This document shows positions 7,703-17,051 of a stretch of 64,000 nucleotides of DNA, piece by piece. The first letter of the stretch is position 1. The number at the start of each line of letters is the position of its first letter. The notes beneath the pieces were generated by a model. The model saw only the letters and a program-made list of their open reading frames with translations. It was not told where the DNA came from and did not search any database. The translations under genes and the position numbers were made by a program. Source of the stretch: Rosenbergiella nectarea. GTDB taxonomy: Bacteria; Pseudomonadota; Gammaproteobacteria; Enterobacterales; Enterobacteriaceae. Where the stretch lies: the NCBI RefSeq assembly GCF_900111105.1, contig NZ_FOGC01000009.1, positions 113,020-177,019 of the forward strand, in the 5' to 3' direction.

Positions 7703-9118
7703 CTACTCCATTCCTAACTCTTTCAATTTACGCGTTAGCGTATTGCGGCCCCAGCCCAGTAGACGTGCGGCTTCTTGTTTATGGCCGCGGGTATGTTGCA
7801 GTGCGGTGGTGAGTAGCACCCGCTCCATTTCCGGCTGAGCCTCTGACAGTAAATCCTGTTGCCCAGAACGTAATGCTCTTTCCGCCCATTGGGCAAGTAG
7901 TCCAGACCAACTTTCTGGAATCGATGGGCTGGTCGGATTTTCCTGCGGTACGGTGTTATCAAAAAGCTCTGGCGGTAAATCTTGCAATAACACCTCTTGC
8001 CCCGCGGCCATCACGGTTAACCAACGACAGGTATTTTCTAATTGTCGAACGTTACCTGGCCACGTCATATGGGTGAGGGCGTTAATGGTGTCCGTGTGCA
8101 AGACTTTGGTCTCGACCCCTAACTCACGCGCCGCCGTTTGCAGGAAGTAGTTCGCGAGGCGAGGGATATCCTCGCGGCGTTCACGCAGCGGCGGTAAATG
8201 GATACGGATCACATTTAACCGGTGGAATAAGTCTTCACGAAACTTACCTTCCTGAACCCTTAGCTCAAGATTTTGGTGCGTGGCGGCAATAATCCGTACA
8301 TCGACCTTTACCGGCGCGTAGCCGCCGACGCGATAGAATTGCCCATCCGCCAGAACTCTTAACAGTCGAGTCTGTACGTCTAACGGCATGTCACCAATTT
8401 CATCGAGGAAGAGTGTACCGCCGTCCGCTTGTTCAAAGCGGCCTTGGCGCACTTGCCCTGCACCGGTAAATGCCCCTTTCTCGTGGCCGAATAATTCCGA
8501 TTCGATCAAGTCTTTGGGGATAGCGGCCATATTTAAGGCAATAAAAGGGGCCTTCACGCGCGGACTATGGCGATGTAAGGCATGGGCCACTAACTCTTTA
8601 CCCGTACCGGATTCACCGTTAATTAAGACACTGATGGACGAGCGTGACAGCCGACCGATGATACGGAAGACGTCCTGCATAGCAGGCGCCTCACCGATAA
8701 TATCCGTTGTCGGACCATCTTCTTGCTGATGGCGCGGTTGTTGCTGCTCTTGATAATGGCTGATCGCCCGTTCGGTCAGGGCTACTGCCTCATCAATATC
8801 GAAAGGTTTAGGGAGGTAATCAAACGCGCCTTGTTGATAAGCGCTAACGGCCGCATCGAGATCGGAATGCGCGGTCATAATGATAACCGGTAGCATAGGA
8901 TGGCGTTTTTTAATCTGCTTGAGTAACCCCAAACCATCCATGCCAGGCATACGAATATCGGATAACAAAACATCCGGCGTTTTGGTCGCTAACGCATCTA
9001 ATACGTCGTGACTATTTTCAAAGGCGGTGCAGACCAATCCGGCGCCAGTCAGTGCGCGTTCAAGCACCCAGCGGATGGAACTATCGTCATCGACGATCCA
9101 AACTATCCCTTGTTGCAT
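7703..9118 (-). CDS. glnG: Nitrogen regulator NtrC (sigma54 activator)
   Basis: 471 residues in three domains: receiver (1-120, phosphoacceptor D54 in LLSDIRMPGMDG), AAA+ sigma54-activating domain (about 140-375, Walker A GESGTGKE, GAFTGA loop, Walker B LFLDEIGDMPL), and a C-terminal Fis-type helix-turn-helix (EAARLLGWGRNTLTRKLKEL). It is phosphorylated by GlnL/NtrB at low nitrogen and activates glnA and other sigma54 promoters. It lies seven bases after glnL in the glnA-glnL-glnG order found in enterics. Confidence 0.98.
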   Translation of the reverse strand: MQQGIVWIVDDDSSIRWVLERALTGAGLVCTAFENSHDVLDALATKTPDVLLSDIRMPGMDGLGLLKQIKKRHPMLPVIIMTAHSDLDAAVSAYQQGAFDYLPKPFDIDEAVALTERAISHYQEQQQPRHQQEDGPTTDIIGEAPAMQDVFRIIGRLSRSSISVLINGESGTGKELVAHALHRHSPRVKAPFIALNMAAIPKDLIESELFGHEKGAFTGAGQVRQGRFEQADGGTLFLDEIGDMPLDVQTRLLRVLADGQFYRVGGYAPVKVDVRIIAATHQNLELRVQEGKFREDLFHRLNVIRIHLPPLRERREDIPRLANYFLQTAARELGVETKVLHTDTINALTHMTWPGNVRQLENTCRWLTVMAAGQEVLLQDLPPELFDNTVPQENPTSPSIPESWSGLLAQWAERALRSGQQDLLSEAQPEMERVLLTTALQHTRGHKQEAARLLGWGRNTLTRKLKELGME

Positions 9119-9125
9119 AGAAACC

Positions 9126-10175
9126 TCACTGACGAATAGGGAGAAAAATTGAAAATTCGGTATGACCTGGCCAACTCTTGAACTCGATCTTGCCAGCGTG
9201 TTGATCGATCAAGCTACGTGCAATCGACAGCCCTAACCCGGTGCCATTTTCGCGCCCACTGACCATGGGGTAAAACAGGGTGTCGTGCAGGTGAGTTGGG
9301 ATCCCCGGCCCGTCATCTTCAATATCGATTTGTGCGGCTAAGCGATAACGCGTGCCATGAAGCGTGAGCTGAAAGGCGGTGCGGGTTCGCAAAGTAATCG
9401 TTCCGCCCTCGCGGCCTAACGCCTGTAATGCATTACTCACCATATTAAGTAAAACTTGTTCGATTTGGTCGGGGTCATGCTGCAGCTCAGGAAGACTCGG
9501 ATCGTAGTCACGAACTAAGGTGACATTATCGGGTAATTCCATCGATACCAGCTTAACCACGCGTTCAGCCACTTGATGGATATTTTGCATAACATGCATA
9601 CCCGGCTGCTGAGGGCCTAATAAGCGATCAACGAGATTTCGCAGACGGTCAGCCTGTTCGATAATCACGTTGGTGTATTCTTTTAATGCAGGATCGGGCA
9701 GGGCTTTGGAGAGCAGTTGAGCCGCCCCCCGTAATCCTCCCAATGGATTTTTGATTTCGTGGGCGAGTCCACGAACCAGATCACGCGCCGCGATTTGCTG
9801 GGCATGCTGCAGTTGCTCTTGGCTTAATCGGCGCTGATTATCCATTGGCGCCATCTCAAGGAGGATCTGTTGGTCAGGTAACGGCTGCGCAGTCAGTGCC
9901 AGCGTATGCGCTCGACCATCTACCACAAGAGTGACTTCGCTGTCGGTAAAGCCTTGTCCAACACTAAGGCTTTCGTGCATCACTTCAACATTCAGGGAGA
10001 AATATCCCGTGAGCTCTGGAAGCGGGGTTCCAAACAGCTTACGTGAACTCTGAGCGAGTAATTGCTGCGCCGCGGGATTGGCATAATGGATCACTAATTT
10101 GTGGTCGACAACGAGGACACAGTTGATCAACGAATTTAGGATCTGCACGGCATCTGAGGCGGTATTGCTAAGCAT
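9126..10175 (-). CDS. glnL: Nitrogen sensor kinase/phosphatase NtrB
   Basis: 349 residues: an N-terminal PAS domain (about 1-110), the dimerisation helix with autophosphorylated H139 in [11 protein letters not shown], and an HATPase domain with N box (MVSNALQ), G1 (DDGPGIP) and G2 (GTGLGLSI). It phosphorylates or dephosphorylates NtrC according to PII state. A GGAGA four bases before ATG sets the start. The gene follows glnA after a terminator-like hairpin that probably limits, but does not abolish, read-through. Confidence 0.97.
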   Translation of the reverse strand: MLSNTASDAVQILNSLINCVLVVDHKLVIHYANPAAQQLLAQSSRKLFGTPLPELTGYFSLNVEVMHESLSVGQGFTDSEVTLVVDGRAHTLALTAQPLPDQQILLEMAPMDNQRRLSQEQLQHAQQIAARDLVRGLAHEIKNPLGGLRGAAQLLSKALPDPALKEYTNVIIEQADRLRNLVDRLLGPQQPGMHVMQNIHQVAERVVKLVSMELPDNVTLVRDYDPSLPELQHDPDQIEQVLLNMVSNALQALGREGGTITLRTRTAFQLTLHGTRYRLAAQIDIEDDGPGIPTHLHDTLFYPMVSGRENGTGLGLSIARSLIDQHAGKIEFKSWPGHTEFSIFLPIRQ

Positions 10176-10218
10176 TACATCTCTCCAGAATGGGGTGACC
10201 CGCAGGTAAGATACCCGA

Positions 10219-10244
10219 GAAAAAAGCCCATCCGAGGATGGGCT
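10219..10244 (-). terminator. glnA attenuating terminator / 3' UTR hairpin
   Basis: Nine-base arms AGCCCATCC (10225-10233) and GGATGGGCT (10236-10244) are followed on the minus strand by T6. It lies between glnA and glnL. In E. coli and Salmonella this glnA 3' UTR yields the small RNA GlnZ; here the 3' UTR is only about 55 bases, so a GlnZ equivalent is possible but unproven. Confidence 0.85.
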
Positions 10245-10276
10245 AAGACTTCACGGCAACACACTACAAACGAAAA

Positions 10277-11686
10277 TTAGACGCTGTAGTAAAGTTCAAA
10301 TTCAACCGGGTGTGGCGTCATACGAACGCGTTCGTTATCCGCTTTACGTAATTCGATGTAAGCATCGATAGCTTCGTCGGTGAATACGCCGCCACGGGTC
10401 AGGAACTCGCGGTCTTCGTTCAGGGCATTCAGCGCTTCTTCGAGTGAACCTGCTACTTTTGGAATCTCTGCATCTTCTTCCGGAGGCAGATCATAGAGGT
10501 TTTTATCCATTGCATCACCAGGGTGGATTTTATTGATCACACCGTCTAGGCCTGCCATCAGCAGCGCAGCAAAGGCTAAGTATGGGTTAGCCGCTGGATC
10601 GGGGAAGCGCGCTTCGATACGACGAGCTTTAGGACTCGCAACAACCGGAATACGGATTGAAGCAGAACGGTTACGGGCAGAATAAGCCAACATGACCGGC
10701 GCTTCATAACCCGGGACCAAACGCTTATAAGAGTTGGTGGTTGGGTTAGTTAAGGCGTTAAGCGCTTTGGCGTGCTTGATGATACCGCCGATGTAATAGA
10801 GAGCGATGTCGGACAAACCGCCGTACTTATCGCCCGCAAACAGGTTGTTACCATCTTTTGATAAAGACATGTGGCAGTGCATACCAGAACCGTTATCGCC
10901 GAACATTGGTTTTGGCATAAAGGTCGCGGTTTTGCCGTAAATGTGTGCAACGTTGTGAACCACATACTTATAGATCTGGATTTCGTCCGCTTTTTTCACC
11001 ATGGTGTTAAAGCGAGTTGCCACTTCGTTTTGACCCGCGGTCGCCACTTCGTGGTGATGTGCTTCGACGACTAAGCCCATTTGCTCCATCGTTAAACACA
11101 TGGCAGAACGGATATCTTGTGCGGAATCGACCGGTGGTACTGGGAAATAGCCGCCTTTTAAACCAGGACGGTGGCCCTTGTTACCGCCTTCGTACTCTTT
11201 ACCGGTGTTCCAGGCTGCTTCGATATCGTCAATCGCGACATGGGAGCCAGAGGTAGAAGAACCGAAGCGAATGTCATCAAATAAGAAGAATTCTGGTTCT
11301 GGTCCAAACAGGACGGTATCAGCGATACCTGAGGTACGTAAGAAGTCTTCAGCGCGTTTGGCGATAGAACGTGGGTCACGATCGTAGCCTTGCAGAGTGC
11401 CTGGTTCGAGGATATCACAACGGATGATTAGCGTTGGATCTTCGAAAAACGGGTCAAGCACGGCGGTAGTCATATCCGGCATCAGCACCATGTCTGATTC
11501 GTTAATCCCTTTCCAACCCCCGATGGATGAGCCATCGAACATTTTACCTTCTTCAAAGAAGTCTTCATTCACCTGATGTGCAGGGATGGTAACGTGTTGT
11601 TCTTTACCTTTACTGTCTGTAAAGCGCAGATCAACAAACTTGACTTCATGTTCGTTCATCAACGAGAGAACGTGTTCAACGGACAT
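10277..11686 (-). CDS. glnA: Glutamine synthetase, type I
   Basis: 469 residues, same length as E. coli GlnA, with ATP-, ammonia- and glutamate-site motifs ([41 protein letters not shown]). The adenylylation tyrosine lies in [10 protein letters not shown], so activity should be controlled by GlnE. The dodecamer makes glutamine from glutamate and ammonia in the cytoplasm. The ATG at 11686 gives the family N-terminus [16 protein letters not shown] and follows AGGAGAG; a longer frame starting at 11734 is not supported. It is first gene of glnALG. Confidence 0.99.
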   Translation of the reverse strand: MSVEHVLSLMNEHEVKFVDLRFTDSKGKEQHVTIPAHQVNEDFFEEGKMFDGSSIGGWKGINESDMVLMPDMTTAVLDPFFEDPTLIIRCDILEPGTLQGYDRDPRSIAKRAEDFLRTSGIADTVLFGPEPEFFLFDDIRFGSSTSGSHVAIDDIEAAWNTGKEYEGGNKGHRPGLKGGYFPVPPVDSAQDIRSAMCLTMEQMGLVVEAHHHEVATAGQNEVATRFNTMVKKADEIQIYKYVVHNVAHIYGKTATFMPKPMFGDNGSGMHCHMSLSKDGNNLFAGDKYGGLSDIALYYIGGIIKHAKALNALTNPTTNSYKRLVPGYEAPVMLAYSARNRSASIRIPVVASPKARRIEARFPDPAANPYLAFAALLMAGLDGVINKIHPGDAMDKNLYDLPPEEDAEIPKVAGSLEEALNALNEDREFLTRGGVFTDEAIDAYIELRKADNERVRMTPHPVEFELYYSV

Positions 11687-11823
11687 ATCTACTCTCCTGA
11701 AAGCTCTATTATCGTGGGGGGAAATGGGAAGCATTATGCTTACGAGGGCTCAACCCTTTAACCCGAAATCCGGCAAGCGCCTAAAAACGTTTTTTAGCTA
11801 TCGTTTTCGCTTATTATTCTTAA

Positions 11824-11840
11824 AGCGAAAAGCGTGCCAA
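11824..11840 (-). promoter_or_regulatory. Sigma54 promoter of glnA
   Basis: Read on the minus strand the sequence is TTGGCACGCTTTTCGCT, which matches the -24 GG / -12 GC sigma54 consensus and differs little from E. coli glnAp2. Transcription should start near 11813. Confidence 0.9.
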
Positions 11841-11914
11841 CTTTTCTAAAACACCGAAAAGGCCCAGCAGAGGCGAGTGTAGACCTCAATGACTATTGCC
11901 GTATTGCAGGGCAT

Positions 11915-11964
11915 TGCACCAATGAAGGGCAATCTCGTCAACTTCGATGATCTATTTTGGTGCA
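11915..11964. promoter_or_regulatory. Paired NtrC enhancer sites of glnA
   Basis: Two 17-bp imperfect dyads, TGCACCAATGAAGGGCA (11915-11931) and TGATCTATTTTGGTGCA (11948-11964), each match 12 of 17 bases of an E. coli glnA NtrC site. Their centres are 33 bp apart and lie about 110 and 143 bp upstream of the inferred start, the spacing of the -108/-140 enhancer in E. coli. Confidence 0.8.
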
Positions 11965-12132
11965 TTATGGGTAAAGAGTAGTCATTTTGCACTGAAATTG
12001 CACAAAAAAAGTCGGCAAACCTGGGTAATAAAAAAAAACTGCATAAAGTGGCTGTGAATCGTGTGATCATGTTCAGTCTTTCGCCTAATCCGTGTACAAT
12101 AGCGCGCTATTTCTAATGCCTGAGGCAAAGCT

Positions 12133-13956
12133 GTGATCGAAAAATTGCGTAATATCGCCATCATCGCGCACGTTGACCATGGAAAAACCACCCTAGTCGA
12201 CAAACTTTTACAACAGTCCGGTACCTTTGACGAGCGTACTGAAGCGACTGAGCGTGTGATGGACTCCAACGACCTGGAGAAAGAGCGTGGAATTACTATC
12301 CTCGCAAAAAACACCGCTATTAAGTGGAATGATTACCGTATCAATATCGTTGATACCCCGGGACACGCCGACTTCGGTGGTGAAGTTGAACGTGTTATGT
12401 CTATGGTCGACTCAGTACTGTTAGTCGTTGATGCGATTGACGGTCCTATGCCACAGACCCGTTTCGTAACTAAGAAAGCGTTTGCTCATGGGCTAAAGCC
12501 AATTGTTGTCATCAACAAAATTGACCGTCCGGGTGCACGTCCTGATTGGGTTGTTGACCAAGTATTCGATCTGTTCGTCAACTTAGACGCGACAGATGAG
12601 CAATTAGATTTCCCAATTATCTACGCTTCTGCAATCCAAGGGATTGCGGGCGACGATCACGCAGACATGGCTGAAGATATGACGCCACTGTACGAAGCGA
12701 TCGTAAAACACGTACCTGCTCCTAATGTTGACCAAGACGGCGCGCTGCAAATGCAGATTTCGCAACTTGATTACAACAACTACTTAGGTGTAATCGGAAT
12801 CGGCCGTATCAAGCGCGGTAAAATCAAACCTAACCAACAGGTTACGGTTATCGATAGCGAAGGTAAAACACGTAACGGTAAAGTCGGTAAAGTGCTGGGC
12901 CATTTAGGTCTTGAGCGTATCGAGTCTGATTTAGCGGAAGCGGGTGATATCATTGCCATCACTGGTTTAGGCGAACTCAACATTTCTGACACGATTTGTG
13001 ATACTCAGAAAGTTGAAGCCCTGCCAGCACTGAGCGTTGATGAGCCAACCGTCAGCATGTTCTTCTGTGTTAACACCTCTCCATTCTGTGGTAAAGAAGG
13101 TAAGTACGTGACTTCACGTCAAATTCTTGACCGCCTGAAGAAAGAGCTGGTACACAACGTTGCGCTACGCGTTGAAGAAACAGAAGATGCGGATGCTTTC
13201 CGTGTTTCAGGACGTGGTGAGCTTCACCTGTCGGTACTGATCGAAAACATGCGTCGTGAAGGCTTCGAGATGGCAGTATCTCGTCCTAAAGTTATCTTCC
13301 GTCAGATTGATGGACGTAAACAAGAGCCATTCGAAAACGTTACCCTTGATATCGAAGAACAGCACCAAGGTTCTGTGATGCAAGCGATGGGTGAGCGTAA
13401 AGGCGACATGAAAAACATGGATCCAGATGGTAAAGGTCGCGTACGTTTAGACTACGTTATTCCTAGCCGTGGATTGATCGGTTTCCGTAACGAATTCATG
13501 ACCATGACTTCAGGTACAGGTTTACTGTACTCAACCTTCAGTCACTACGACGATGTGCGTCCAGGTGAAGTTGGCCAACGTCAAAATGGTGTATTGATTT
13601 CTAACGGTCAAGGTAAAGCCGTTGCGTTCGCGCTGTACAGCTTGCAAGACCGCGGTAAGTTATTCTTAGGTCACGGTGCGGAAGTGTATGAAGGCCAAAT
13701 CATTGGTATTCACTCACGTTCTAACGACCTAACGGTTAACTGCTTAACCGGTAAGAAACTGACTAACATGCGTGCGTCAGGTACTGATGAAGCGACGACA
13801 CTGGTTCCAGCAATCAAGATGAGCCTTGAGCAAGCGCTTGAGTTCATCGATGATGACGAATTAGTTGAAGTGACACCAGTCTCTGTCCGTATCCGTAAGC
13901 GTCATTTAACTGAAAATGATCGTAAACGTGCATCGCGTGGTGGTAAAGAGTCTTAA
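12133..13956 (+). CDS. typA: Ribosome-associated GTPase BipA/TypA
   Basis: 607 residues, translation-factor GTPase with G1 [10 protein letters not shown]2 region RGITI, G3 [11 protein letters not shown] and G4 [11 protein letters not shown], then domain II, an EF-G-like domain III/V and the TypA C-terminal domain. It assists 50S assembly at low temperature and stress translation. The start is GTG at 12133, giving [17 protein letters not shown] as in E. coli. Codon use is strongly biased toward GGT/CGT/AAC, as for highly expressed genes. Monocistronic, with its own terminator. Confidence 0.98.
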   Translation: MIEKLRNIAIIAHVDHGKTTLVDKLLQQSGTFDERTEATERVMDSNDLEKERGITILAKNTAIKWNDYRINIVDTPGHADFGGEVERVMSMVDSVLLVVDAIDGPMPQTRFVTKKAFAHGLKPIVVINKIDRPGARPDWVVDQVFDLFVNLDATDEQLDFPIIYASAIQGIAGDDHADMAEDMTPLYEAIVKHVPAPNVDQDGALQMQISQLDYNNYLGVIGIGRIKRGKIKPNQQVTVIDSEGKTRNGKVGKVLGHLGLERIESDLAEAGDIIAITGLGELNISDTICDTQKVEALPALSVDEPTVSMFFCVNTSPFCGKEGKYVTSRQILDRLKKELVHNVALRVEETEDADAFRVSGRGELHLSVLIENMRREGFEMAVSRPKVIFRQIDGRKQEPFENVTLDIEEQHQGSVMQAMGERKGDMKNMDPDGKGRVRLDYVIPSRGLIGFRNEFMTMTSGTGLLYSTFSHYDDVRPGEVGQRQNGVLISNGQGKAVAFALYSLQDRGKLFLGHGAEVYEGQIIGIHSRSNDLTVNCLTGKKLTNMRASGTDEATTLVPAIKMSLEQALEFIDDDELVEVTPVSVRIRKRHLTENDRKRASRGGKES

Positions 13957-13981
13957 TCCTCAGTTTTCTGAGCGTTAAGCC

Positions 13982-14019
13982 AAACCTGAACCGGACCCTT
14001 CTGGTTCAGGTTTTTTTTT
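13982..14019 (+). terminator. typA terminator
   Basis: Eleven-base arms AAACCTGAACC (13982-13992) and GGTTCAGGTTT (14003-14013) are followed by a T run through 14019. Confidence 0.92.
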
Positions 14020-14140
14020 GCCTCGCGTCTAGCTTGCCGAATATTGCACGCAAAACCCGAACAATTTTCCAAAACTCGATTGGTAGAATGAGAGGGTCGG
14101 CTTTATAGTGTAGATAAGTAAAACTTACGGGAGAGAGGCC

Positions 14141-14746
14141 ATGTTATATATTTTCGATCTGGGAAACGTTATCGTTAATCTCGACTTCACCCGTGCTTTA
14201 GGCGTCTGGAGTAATCTAAGCGGTACTCCGCTTGCTCATGTTCAACAACACTTCCAACTCGGGCCACAGGTTGAGCGCCACGAAAGGGGAGAAATATCGG
14301 ATGAACAATTTGCTGAGGCATTATGTGATGAGTTAGAGGTCAACCTTAGCTACCCGCAATTTGTGAGCGGCTGGCAAGCGATTTTTACGGGGGTGAATCA
14401 AGCCGTCTTAGCGCTCATCCAGCAACTGCGCGCAGAGGGGCATCGCGTCGTTCTCCTTTCCAATACCAATCAAATTCATACCGAATTTTTGGCGCAGCAG
14501 TACCCTGAACTCCTTGCGGCAGCCGACCAAAGCTATTTCTCTCATCATATTGGGCTACGTAAGCCGGATACGGCAATTTTTCACCATGTGTTGGCTGAAG
14601 AGGGTGTTGCCCCTGAGCAAGCGTTTTTTGTTGATGACCTCTTTGAAAATATTGAAGCTGCAGCACAGTTAGGGATCAACACTCACCTTTACCAAGACGT
14701 TGAAGGGTTAGACGCGGCAATTCAAGGTACCAGTAATTTTTCGTAG
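14141..14746 (+). CDS. yihX: HAD-family alpha-D-glucose-1-phosphate phosphatase YihX
   Basis: 201 residues, HAD superfamily subfamily IA. Motif I is IFDLGNVIV at the N-terminus, motif II is LLSNTN, the lysine is in LRKPD and motif IV is FFVDDLFENI. E. coli YihX hydrolyses glucose-1-phosphate. It precedes yihY by 15 bases and likely forms an operon yihX-yihY-dtd-fabY, all packed on one strand. Confidence 0.92.
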   Translation: MLYIFDLGNVIVNLDFTRALGVWSNLSGTPLAHVQQHFQLGPQVERHERGEISDEQFAEALCDELEVNLSYPQFVSGWQAIFTGVNQAVLALIQQLRAEGHRVVLLSNTNQIHTEFLAQQYPELLAAADQSYFSHHIGLRKPDTAIFHHVLAEEGVAPEQAFFVDDLFENIEAAAQLGINTHLYQDVEGLDAAIQGTSNFS

Positions 14747-14761
14747 GGAAGCAAACTATTT

Positions 14762-15619
14762 ATGCGGGTTAAACTCAGGACACGATCATTCCTTCGCTGG
14801 CTAGGTGTACTTTGGCGACGAATTAACGACGATAACATGACGGTACAGGCGGGAAACCTCACCTTTGTTTCATTATTAGGGTTAGTCCCCTTCGTAACGG
14901 TAATTTTCGCTATTTTTTCTGCGTTTCCGGTTTTTAACGATATCAGTGGTGAGATCCGACATTTTATTTTCCGAAACTTTGTCCCCACCACGGGTAATGT
15001 GATTGAAGAGTATATCGACCGTTTCGTCGTTAATGTTCATCGTATGACGGTGTTTGGCGCGATTGGACTCATTTTTACGTCGTTACTATTGATGTTCTCC
15101 ATCGATAGCGCCTTAAACAGTATTTGGCGCAGCTCGCGTAAGCGGCCATTAGTTTTCTCTTTTGCCGTATACTGGATGATCCTCACTCTGGGGCCATTAC
15201 TCGCCGGGGCAAGTATTGCGCTAAGTTCCTATCTGCTCTCACCGCAGTGGCTTAATATGCCCGGTATTAGCGAGATTATTCAGCTAGTGCTGCGAAGTTT
15301 TCCCTTACTCCTGTCGTGCCTGGCCTTCTGGCTACTATTTAGTGTAGTACCCACCTGTAATGTGGCGGGTAAAGACGCACTGATAGGGGCGCTAGTGGCC
15401 GGAGTATTATTCGAGATTGGTAAAAAAGTTTTTACGCTGTACGTGACGATGTTTCCCGCTTATCAGCTTATCTACGGCGTACTTGCCGTTATTCCAATGC
15501 TCTTCCTTTGGGTCTATTGGACGTGGTGTATCGTGTTGTTAGGAGCAGAGATCACGGTCTCGCTTGAGCACTACCGTAAACTTCGTCGTCAGCGTCAACA
15601 AGAAGCGGATATTTCATGA
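14762..15619 (+). CDS. yihY: YihY-family inner membrane protein
   Basis: 285 residues with six hydrophobic segments (from [18 protein letters not shown] to [20 protein letters not shown]), the YihY/virulence factor BrkB fold. It was once called RNase BN, which is now assigned to another gene; the true role in the inner membrane is unknown. Its last four bases overlap the dtd start (ATGA), implying translational coupling. Confidence 0.93.
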   Translation: MRVKLRTRSFLRWLGVLWRRINDDNMTVQAGNLTFVSLLGLVPFVTVIFAIFSAFPVFNDISGEIRHFIFRNFVPTTGNVIEEYIDRFVVNVHRMTVFGAIGLIFTSLLLMFSIDSALNSIWRSSRKRPLVFSFAVYWMILTLGPLLAGASIALSSYLLSPQWLNMPGISEIIQLVLRSFPLLLSCLAFWLLFSVVPTCNVAGKDALIGALVAGVLFEIGKKVFTLYVTMFPAYQLIYGVLAVIPMLFLWVYWTWCIVLLGAEITVSLEHYRKLRRQRQQEADIS

Positions 15620-16053
15620 TTGCATTAATTCAACGTGTTTCAGCGGCCCAAGTCAGTGTTGAGGGGGGCGTGGTCGGCCAGATCGCGAGCGGCCTTCTGG
15701 TTCTCCTCGGTGTCGAGAAAAATGATGATGAGGCGACGGCGCGTAAGTTAGCCGAAAAAGTGGTGAACTATCGGGTCTTTAGCGATGAACTAGGAAAGAT
15801 GAATCTTAATGTGCAGCAGGCCGTCGGGGAGTTATTGGTCGTTTCACAGTTTACCCTTGCCGCCGATACCCAAAAAGGGATGCGTCCTTCCTTTTCTAAA
15901 GGCGCATCGCCCGAGTTGGCGCGTGAGCTGTACCATTTATTTAGCAACTATTGCCAAGAGCTGGGTGTTAAAACAGAAAATGGGCAGTTTGCCGCAGAGA
16001 TGCAAGTCACCTTAACAAATGATGGGCCAGTGACTTTCTGGCTTCAGTGTTAA
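15616..16053 (+). CDS. dtd: D-aminoacyl-tRNA deacylase
   Basis: 145 residues, the family length. It removes D-amino acids mischarged on tRNA. The two active-site signatures are present: [17 protein letters not shown] in the centre and [10 protein letters not shown] at the C-terminus (Gly-cisPro pair). ATG overlaps the yihY stop. Confidence 0.96.
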   Translation: MIALIQRVSAAQVSVEGGVVGQIASGLLVLLGVEKNDDEATARKLAEKVVNYRVFSDELGKMNLNVQQAVGELLVVSQFTLAADTQKGMRPSFSKGASPELARELYHLFSNYCQELGVKTENGQFAAEMQVTLTNDGPVTFWLQC

Positions 16054-16067
16054 GGGGGAGGTAAGCG

Positions 16068-17009
16068 ATGTATCAATTACGGGTTCCCGAAACCGCTAGT
16101 GATCTTGCCGATTATTTTCAGTTTCGATGGCAGATGCTACGCAAGCCGTTGAATCAGCCACCGGGTTCAGAGCAGGACGCTTGGGATACCACCGCGCACC
16201 ATCAAATGCTGGTCGACGACGAGAATAAAGTGGTGGGTGTTGGGCGGCTGTCGATTAGTGGCGATAATGAAGCTTCTATCCGATTCTTGGCGGTATCTCC
16301 TGAACTACGCGGTAAGGGGTTGGGTCGATTACTGATCATGACCTTAGAGTCCGTTGCGCGACAAGAAGGGGTTAAGCGAGTGACTTGCAGCGCGCGGGAA
16401 GATGCCGTCGAGTTCTTTTCTCAACTGGGTTATGTCAATCAAGGCCGAGCCACTACCTCACAAACCCCCCGGATTCGCCACTTTCTGATGATTAAGCCGA
16501 TGGCGTCAATGGATGATATTCTGCATCGCGCTGATTGGTGTGAGCAGTTACAGCAGGCTTGGTATCAACATATTCCGTTAAGTGAAAAAATGGGGGTGCG
16601 TATCCAGCAATATACGGGTCAGAAGTTTATGACGACTATGCCGGAAACCGGTAACCAAAATCCTCATCATACGCTTTTTGCGGGTAGCCAATTCTCGCTG
16701 GCAACCTTGACCGGCTGGGGACTGATTTGGTTACTGCTTAGAGAGCGGAAATTGGGGGGGACCATTGTCTTAGCGGATGCCCATATTCGCTATAGCCAAC
16801 CCTTACAAGGGCGGCCCACGGCCAGTGCGGATTTGGGATCGCTTAAAGGTGACTTAGACCGCCTTGCTTGTGGCCGTAAAGCGAGAGTGAGTTTAGACGT
16901 CATCTTGAGTGATGAGCATCATCAAGGGGCGGTGTTTCAAGGGGTGTACCTGGTATTACCCGCTGAAGCTGAGAAACCCTTGGAAGAGGGCGGCTCAGCC
17001 CCTCACTAA
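16068..17009 (+). CDS. fabY: GNAT acetyltransferase-thioesterase fusion YiiD/FabY
   Basis: 313 residues. An N-terminal GNAT domain (about 1-145, acyl-CoA loop [10 protein letters not shown]) is joined to a C-terminal hot-dog thioesterase-like domain (about 155-305, [20 protein letters not shown] and [20 protein letters not shown]). E. coli YiiD/FabY affects initiation of fatty acid synthesis; the exact reaction is not settled from sequence. It is the last gene of the yihX cluster and in this genome abuts yicH, a junction not present in E. coli. Confidence 0.88.
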   Translation: MYQLRVPETASDLADYFQFRWQMLRKPLNQPPGSEQDAWDTTAHHQMLVDDENKVVGVGRLSISGDNEASIRFLAVSPELRGKGLGRLLIMTLESVARQEGVKRVTCSAREDAVEFFSQLGYVNQGRATTSQTPRIRHFLMIKPMASMDDILHRADWCEQLQQAWYQHIPLSEKMGVRIQQYTGQKFMTTMPETGNQNPHHTLFAGSQFSLATLTGWGLIWLLLRERKLGGTIVLADAHIRYSQPLQGRPTASADLGSLKGDLDRLACGRKARVSLDVILSDEHHQGAVFQGVYLVLPAEAEKPLEEGGSAPH

Positions 17010-17020
17010 AGCGCTAAGTC

Positions 17021-17045
17021 GGGTGACAAGCAGTGCTTATCACCC
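17021..17045. terminator. Hairpin between convergent fabY and yicH
   Basis: A near-perfect inverted repeat with outer arms GGGTGA and TCACCC and inner arms AAGC/GCTT lies just past fabY. A T-rich but interrupted tail follows on the plus strand. Confidence 0.6.
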
Positions 17046-17051
17046 TGGTCT

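Larger units (their letters stand above)
11687..12132. other. Divergent control region glnA / typA
   Basis: 446 bases without a gene. The glnA side holds the sigma54 promoter and NtrC sites. The typA side has a likely -10 TACAAT (12095-12100) with a weak -35 TTCAGT (12072-12077). Nothing else is recognised. Confidence 0.6.
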
